From assembly GCF_004331345.1 (NCBI RefSeq), contig NZ_SJJZ01000001.1, positions 992,001-1,056,000 on the forward strand: a DNA stretch of 64,000 nt, written 5' to 3'. Positions 59,600-64,000 of the stretch are shown piece by piece (the first letter of the stretch is position 1; each line of letters opens with the position of its first letter). A program made the translations under genes and the position numbers. The notes beneath the pieces are model-generated. The model saw only the letters and a program-made list of their open reading frames with translations. It was not told the DNA's origin and made no database searches. This DNA is from Kribbella soli. GTDB taxonomy: Bacteria > Actinomycetota > Actinomycetes > Propionibacteriales > Kribbellaceae.

Positions 59600-60484
59600 G
59601 TGACCTCACCGACCGAGCAGCGCAACCCGAGGACGCTGGCCATCGATGCGGTGGGCACGTCCGAAATCCTCCAATTGCTGAACAACGAGGACGCCCTGGT
59701 CGCCGGGGCCGTCAGCGCGGTGATCCCGGAGCTGACGAAGGCCGTGGACGCCGCTGTCGAGGCGGTCCGGGGCGGCGGCCGGGTGCACTACTTCGGCGCC
59801 GGTACGTCGGGACGCCTGGCGACCCTGGACGCCGCCGAACTGCTGCCCACGTTCCACGTCCCGGACGGACTGGTGGTCGCCCACCACGCCGGCGGCACGG
59901 AGGCGCTGCTCCGCGCGGTCGAGAACGTCGAGGACTCCGAGGAGGGCGGCGCCCGGGACGCGGCCGCCGTCACCGGTCAGGACCTCGTCGTCGGCCTCGC
60001 TGCTTCCGGGAGCACGCCGTACGTCGCCGGCGCCCTGAAGGCCGCCCGCGCGGCCGGGGCGACCACCGTGCTGGTCACGTCCAACCCGGACGCCCCGCTG
60101 GCGCCGCTGGCCGATGTCGTGGTCGCCGCGGACACCGGCCCCGAGGTGATCGCGGGCTCGACCCGGCTGAAGGCCGGCACCGCGCAGAAGATGATCCTGA
60201 ACGCGTTCTCGACGACGCTGATGATCAAGCTCGGGCGCACCTGGTCCAACCTGATGGTCGACCTGGTCGCGACGAACAAGAAGCTCCGCGGCCGGATGCT
60301 CCGCATCCTCGCAGAGGCGACGGGCGCCGACGAGGGCGCCTGCGAGGCGGCCCTGGCCGAAGCCGACGGCGAGCTCAAACCCGCCCTCATCCACCTCCTG
60401 ACCGGCACCCCCATCCCCGCCGCCCGAGCCGCCCTGGAGGCAGCTCACGGCCGCGTGGCCACCGCCCTCGCCGAACTAGGCTGA
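59600..60484 (+). CDS. murQ: N-acetylmuramic acid 6-phosphate etherase
   Basis: Cleaves the lactyl ether of MurNAc-6-phosphate to GlcNAc-6-phosphate and D-lactate, in the cytoplasm. 294 residues; TEQRNPRT opens the family, and FGAGTSGRLATLDAAEL and GSTRLKAGTAQKMILNAFST are its sugar-phosphate blocks. It ends the cluster, following murR from its own promoter. The tail overlaps LtrA by 9 bases. A MurNAc kinase or PTS enzyme would be needed to feed it and is not seen. Confidence 0.95.
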   Translation: MTSPTEQRNPRTLAIDAVGTSEILQLLNNEDALVAGAVSAVIPELTKAVDAAVEAVRGGGRVHYFGAGTSGRLATLDAAELLPTFHVPDGLVVAHHAGGTEALLRAVENVEDSEEGGARDAAAVTGQDLVVGLAASGSTPYVAGALKAARAAGATTVLVTSNPDAPLAPLADVVVAADTGPEVIAGSTRLKAGTAQKMILNAFSTTLMIKLGRTWSNLMVDLVATNKKLRGRMLRILAEATGADEGACEAALAEADGELKPALIHLLTGTPIPAARAALEAAHGRVATALAELG

Positions 60485-61639
60485 CCGCTCCACCGGTGGT
60501 CGCAGGACCAGCGTCACGACGATCAGGGCCATGAAGAGCGCGGTGAGCGCGAACGGGACCGGGATCAACGGGTCCAGCAGCACCAGTACGGCGCCCACCG
60601 GTACGACGATGTTGACCACGCGGTCGGCGTTGTCGCGAAGAGCGATCCACCAGATGCCGATGACGAAGATCGCGATCGGGATCGTCACCGTGTAGGACGC
60701 GGCGATCTCGCTCAGCTCGGTGTGGTGGGTGATGCTGTCGATCTCCACCTCGATCCCGGCCGAGAACGCGCCGGCCGCGGCGAACACGAAGTAGTGCACG
60801 TAGCCGTAGCGGATCGAGCGCGCGAACGACGTGATCGCGGTGTGGTGCGGCGGCCAGAAGTAGATCCACCAGAGCGCGGCGGTGACCACCAGCATGAGCA
60901 CCGAGAGCGCGATCAGCTCGCCGAGGTGCTCGTGCTCATGGACGGCGTCGAAGATCGCGTTCGCCGAGGCGAGCAGGCTCTCGCCGAGCAGGATGAGCGT
61001 GAACAGGCCGTACCGCTCGGTGATGTGGTGCGGATGCCTCGGCGTCGACCAGCGCCGCTCCGCCACCAGCGGCACGGCCAGCTCGGCGAGCACGAACACG
61101 CACCAGGCGATGATCACGATCGTCTCGGACATCACCAGCGTTGTCAGCCACAGCACCTGCACGATCGCGATCCCGCCGGCGTAGCGGAGCGTCACCTGCC
61201 GGCTCTCCCCGGCCGAGCGGGATGCCCGTAGCCATTGGGCGATCATCGCGACCCGCATCACGACGTACCCGAACACCACCACGGTGAAGTCGTGGTCGGC
61301 GAAGACCGGCTCGATCCCGGCGGCGACGACCAGGACGCCGCTCATCTGCACGATCGTGAGCACCCGGTACAACCAGTCGTCGGTCGCGAAGGACGTGGCG
61401 AACCAGGTGAAGTTCATCCACGCCCACCAGACCGCGAAGAACACCATCGCGTAGGACATCACGCCGTCGGCGATGTGCTTCTCGGACAGCGCGTGGTGGA
61501 GCTGGGCCGCGGCGACACTCACCGCGACCACGAACACCAGGTCGAAGAACAGCTCCAGCGACGACGCGGTCCGGCCGGGCTCGTGCGGGTCCCGCGGCCG
61601 CATCGGAACCAGCCGCAACCGCGTCGTAGAGGGCGTCAT
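60476..61639 (-). CDS. LtrA-family membrane protein
   Basis: 387 residues of the low-temperature-requirement A family: ELFFDLVFVVAVS in the first helix is its signature, then about ten transmembrane helices. WSTPRHPHHITERYGLFTLILLGE is another family block. Function unknown in bacteria; named from a cold-sensitive Listeria mutant. It follows the reductoisomerase by 10 bases on the same strand. Confidence 0.88.
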   Translation of the reverse strand: MTPSTTRLRLVPMRPRDPHEPGRTASSLELFFDLVFVVAVSVAAAQLHHALSEKHIADGVMSYAMVFFAVWWAWMNFTWFATSFATDDWLYRVLTIVQMSGVLVVAAGIEPVFADHDFTVVVFGYVVMRVAMIAQWLRASRSAGESRQVTLRYAGGIAIVQVLWLTTLVMSETIVIIAWCVFVLAELAVPLVAERRWSTPRHPHHITERYGLFTLILLGESLLASANAIFDAVHEHEHLGELIALSVLMLVVTAALWWIYFWPPHHTAITSFARSIRYGYVHYFVFAAAGAFSAGIEVEIDSITHHTELSEIAASYTVTIPIAIFVIGIWWIALRDNADRVVNIVVPVGAVLVLLDPLIPVPFALTALFMALIVVTLVLRPPVERSA

Positions 61640-61649
61640 GGCGCCTAGG

Positions 61650-63095
61650 CTAAACGGAGATGTCCACGGATGGGCGGAGCTCGGCGGCGGCGGCCAGGGC
61701 GTCGTGGGCGGGGTTGTCGAGGAAGCCCTTGATCAGGGCCGGGTCGGCGGGGCGGTCGAGGTGCGGCAGGGCGATCTGCTCGTACGCCGCCTGGAAGCGC
61801 GGACCCCAGCGCCGGGTGCCGAGCCGGGCGGTGCGGGAGCAGTTGTCGACCATGTAGGCGACGTCGCGGGCGTGCATGTACGGGAGGAGCGAGTCGACGG
61901 CCTCGATCACCGACTCGTTCACGATCTCGGACCACGCGTGACCGCGCGCCGCGAACTCGTCGACCTGCGCCATCATCGTCGCCACGAACAGCCCCGCGGT
62001 CAGTGGATCGATGCGGGCCGGTGCGGTGCCGCGGCGGGCGTGCACCTCGGCGCTGTGCGACCACATCGGGCTGCCGCCGATCTCGGTCATCGGGCGGGTG
62101 GCGAGCCGGCGTTCGGCCAGGATCACGCTGCGCAGTTCGGTGCCGTCGGCAACCTCGTCGTACACCTCGGCGACCAGGTCACGGGCCGGACCGTACGCCG
62201 CGGAGTACGCCCGGTCGAACAGCTCCTCGTCCCCGCTCGCCGCCCGCACCGCCGCGAGGCCGTCGGTCGAGATGGTCCGCGCGATCGGCCCGGTGATCGC
62301 CTCGGTGGACCGCACGTACGCCGTCACGGGGTCCGCGCCCTCGATCCGGAAGTAGCGGTACAGCGCCTCCACCAGACCGTGCACCGCTCCGAGCAGGATC
62401 GCCCGCTCACCGGCGATGTCCGACAGGTACTCGGACCGCAACGTGGTCGCGAACGTGTACGGCGACCCGAGTCCGATCGACCACGCGAGCGCCCGGTCCC
62501 ACGCATGCCCGTCCGGATCCGCGTGTACGGCGATGCTCGCATTGATCCCGGCCCCGTTGACGGTCGCGCCCTGCTGGTACAGCCGCCGTACCGAGTCCCC
62601 CATGCCCTTGGGGCACACGGCGATCACCGGATGCCCCTCGGGGAAGGCGCTTCCGATCGAGGTCAGATGACCCAGCAGGAAACCGTGGGACAGGCCAATG
62701 GTCGCGCCGGGCTTCAGGACCGCGAAGATCTCCTCGTGCTGCGCCGCCAGCGCCGCGTCCGCGATCAGCAGGATCACCAGGTCCGAGGCCGCGGCGACCT
62801 CGAGCCAGTCCCCCAGCGTCCCGTTCTCCTCGGTGAACCCCTGCGTGCGCGCGTCCTCGACGGACCGGGACCCCGGGCGCAACCCCACCGCCACAGTGAT
62901 CCCGGTCCCGGCGAGCGAGTCGCGCAGGTTCAGCGCCTGCGCACGTCCTTGCGGTCCCCAGCCCAGTACGCCGATCCGCTCCACACCGTGCAGCGCCGCA
63001 GGCAGTAACCCGAACAGGTCCCGCCCACCGCGCACGATGTCCTCGGACCCGCCCGGCACATCCATCCGCTCAACCCGAAACACCGAACTCTTCAT
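61650..63095 (-). CDS. Class II (plant-type) ketol-acid reductoisomerase
   Basis: 481 residues. The NADPH loop GWGPQGRAQALNLRDSL, the Mg site SDIAGERAILLG and the C-terminal blocks NESVIEAVDSLLPYMHAR, MVDNCSRTARLG and LRPSVDISV closely resemble plant enzymes. Ketol-acid reductoisomerase makes dihydroxy acids of branched-chain amino acid synthesis. Actinobacteria normally carry the short class I form (about 340 residues) beside ilvBN; no ilv gene is here. This may be a second copy or serve another 2-hydroxy-ketoacid. It is downstream of the Gfo/Idh/MocA gene. Confidence 0.85.
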   Translation of the reverse strand: MKSSVFRVERMDVPGGSEDIVRGGRDLFGLLPAALHGVERIGVLGWGPQGRAQALNLRDSLAGTGITVAVGLRPGSRSVEDARTQGFTEENGTLGDWLEVAAASDLVILLIADAALAAQHEEIFAVLKPGATIGLSHGFLLGHLTSIGSAFPEGHPVIAVCPKGMGDSVRRLYQQGATVNGAGINASIAVHADPDGHAWDRALAWSIGLGSPYTFATTLRSEYLSDIAGERAILLGAVHGLVEALYRYFRIEGADPVTAYVRSTEAITGPIARTISTDGLAAVRAASGDEELFDRAYSAAYGPARDLVAEVYDEVADGTELRSVILAERRLATRPMTEIGGSPMWSHSAEVHARRGTAPARIDPLTAGLFVATMMAQVDEFAARGHAWSEIVNESVIEAVDSLLPYMHARDVAYMVDNCSRTARLGTRRWGPRFQAAYEQIALPHLDRPADPALIKGFLDNPAHDALAAAAELRPSVDISV

Positions 63096-63170
63096 GCCTC
63101 AAGTCAAAGGGCGGCACGGCCATTGCAGCAAGCGCAATGTCCGCACCGCCCCGTTGCAGGAACTGAAAGA

Positions 63171-64000
63171 TCAGGGTTGCAGGCCGACTGCCTTCAACGG
63201 ATCGGGCCAGGCCTTGAGCGCCGCGTGCAGGGCTGCGTCCTGGGTGGTTGCCAGCGCTTCGGTGTGGGCGGCGGTGATGACGTCAGCGATGTGGACGGGC
63301 GCGCCGGTGTCGGCGGATCGTACGGCGGCTTCGACCATGGCAAGGCTGACTACGTTGGAGTGGACTTCGGACTGCGGCGTTGTCGAACGGCGGACCGCGT
63401 CGACGAACTCGACCAGCGAACCCGCGATCTCCTGTGGTTCGTCGGCCATCACCGCGGGCAGTGCCTCACCGGACGCCAGCTCGGCGACCGGTGGGTTGTC
63501 CCCGTCCCAGGTCGCAGTACCGCCGGGGGTGCTCGCGCGCCAGCTGCCGTTCCAGGACGTCTCCAGTCCCGGCGCGCACCAGCTGCCGGTGAAGGAGAAG
63601 CGAGAGCCGTCGGCGTACGTGAAGATCGCGGAGGCGGCCGCGTTGCCGTCGAACCAGCTCCAGGGCGGGTTGTACGAGTCGCAGTACACCGACACCGGCT
63701 CAGACCCGATCAGCTTGCGGGACAGGTCGAACTGGTGGATCGCCATGTCGACCAGGAGCGGCTCGGCCATCCGCTCCCGGAACCCGCTGAAGTGCGGAGC
63801 CTTGTAGAACTCGCACGACAGCGTCCCGATCGGCCCGAGCTCGGCGAGCTGACGCTGGAACGCCGCGATGGCCCGGAAGTACCGGCGGGACTGCGAGACC
63901 ATCAGGAGCTGTCCGCTCACCTCCGACGCCGCGACCATCTGCAGACACTCGCGCACCGTCTCGGCCAACGGCTTCTCGCAGAGCACCGGAAGCCCACGCA
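63171..64000 (-). CDS. Gfo/Idh/MocA-family oxidoreductase (N-terminus outside window)
   Basis: The visible 276 residues carry the end of the Rossmann domain (VLCEKPLAETVRECLQMV, with the EKP motif that orients NAD) and the substrate domain with MAIHQFDLSRKL, whose DxxxH-like His positions are typical. The start lies beyond base 64,000. The substrate is a sugar or inositol derivative by family. It is 75 bases upstream of the reductoisomerase on the same strand. Confidence 0.88.
   Translation of the reverse strand, partial: RGLPVLCEKPLAETVRECLQMVAASEVSGQLLMVSQSRRYFRAIAAFQRQLAELGPIGTLSCEFYKAPHFSGFRERMAEPLLVDMAIHQFDLSRKLIGSEPVSVYCDSYNPPWSWFDGNAAASAIFTYADGSRFSFTGSWCAPGLETSWNGSWRASTPGGTATWDGDNPPVAELASGEALPAVMADEPQEIAGSLVEFVDAVRRSTTPQSEVHSNVVSLAMVEAAVRSADTGAPVHIADVITAAHTEALATTQDAALHAALKAWPDPLKAVGLQP

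Overview
The window is high-GC DNA with dense, head-to-tail genes, many GTG starts and 4-base ATGA/GTGA overlaps. This is typical of a free-living actinobacterium. Gene order points the same way: choD-type GMC oxidase, guaB3, guaB, rsdA, sigD, groEL1, groES, tsaD, rimI, tsaB, tsaE and alr follow the order known from Mycobacterium and other Actinobacteria. The saprophytic sugar genes (GH67, GH12-like, GH3, GH171) suggest a soil genus of the Propionibacteriales such as Kribbella. The genus is an inference; no marker gene settles it.

Layout. 1-5,078: end of a methionine aminopeptidase, a radical SAM protein, a DinB-fold protein, a divergent NmrA-like reductase/TetR pair with a palindromic operator, and an ArsR-type regulator. 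5,167-6,924: guaA and a small ORF. 7,088-13,806: biotin island, with bioA-bioF-bioD and an atypical P450 in one operon and bioB-bsaP in another; between them sits a leaderless two-gene unit with a degenerate zeta-toxin-like protein. 13,807-14,326: no protein gene, but a series of strong hairpins ending in a terminator, a candidate structured RNA. 14,327-17,625: aldehyde dehydrogenase and choD-type oxidase. 17,717-20,933: TPR protein, mycothiol-type DinB protein, L7/L12-like protein and an alpha/beta hydrolase coupled to guaB3.

20,930-28,909: guaB3, guaB, anti-sigma RsdA, SigD, an acetyltransferase, and groES-groEL1 under a promoter with two CIRCE operators. 28,945-37,746: a methyltransferase and an oxidoreductase overlapping tail to tail, a hydrolase and acetyltransferase, then the t6A block tsaD-rimI-tsaB-(GNAT-TsaE), a hydrolase and alr. 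37,762-44,557: secreted or accessory genes (HAD phosphatase, GH12-like enzyme, META lipoprotein, PIG-L deacetylase, flavodoxin-like protein) inserted in the conserved block. 44,573-46,418: nnr and acpS. 46,508-49,404: LacI regulator and GH67 alpha-glucuronidase sharing an 11-bp operator. 49,567-52,940: coaA, an MFS transporter, an unknown protein and a phosphopantetheinyl transferase.

53,022-60,484 is a cell-wall recovery cluster: a secreted NagZ-type GH3 enzyme fused to an endonuclease/exonuclease/phosphatase domain, NamZ (GH171), an AmiE-like serine hydrolase, a MurR/RpiR regulator and MurQ. Together they would strip GlcNAc, MurNAc and peptide from peptidoglycan fragments and convert MurNAc-6-phosphate to GlcNAc-6-phosphate; no MurNAc transporter or kinase is visible here. 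60,476-64,000 holds an LtrA-family membrane protein, a plant-type class II ketol-acid reductoisomerase and a truncated Gfo/Idh/MocA oxidoreductase.

The most unusual items are the candidate RNA at about 13,930-14,300, the zeta-like pseudoenzyme, the P450 without its ExxR motif in the biotin operon, the GH3-EEP fusion and the plant-like reductoisomerase.
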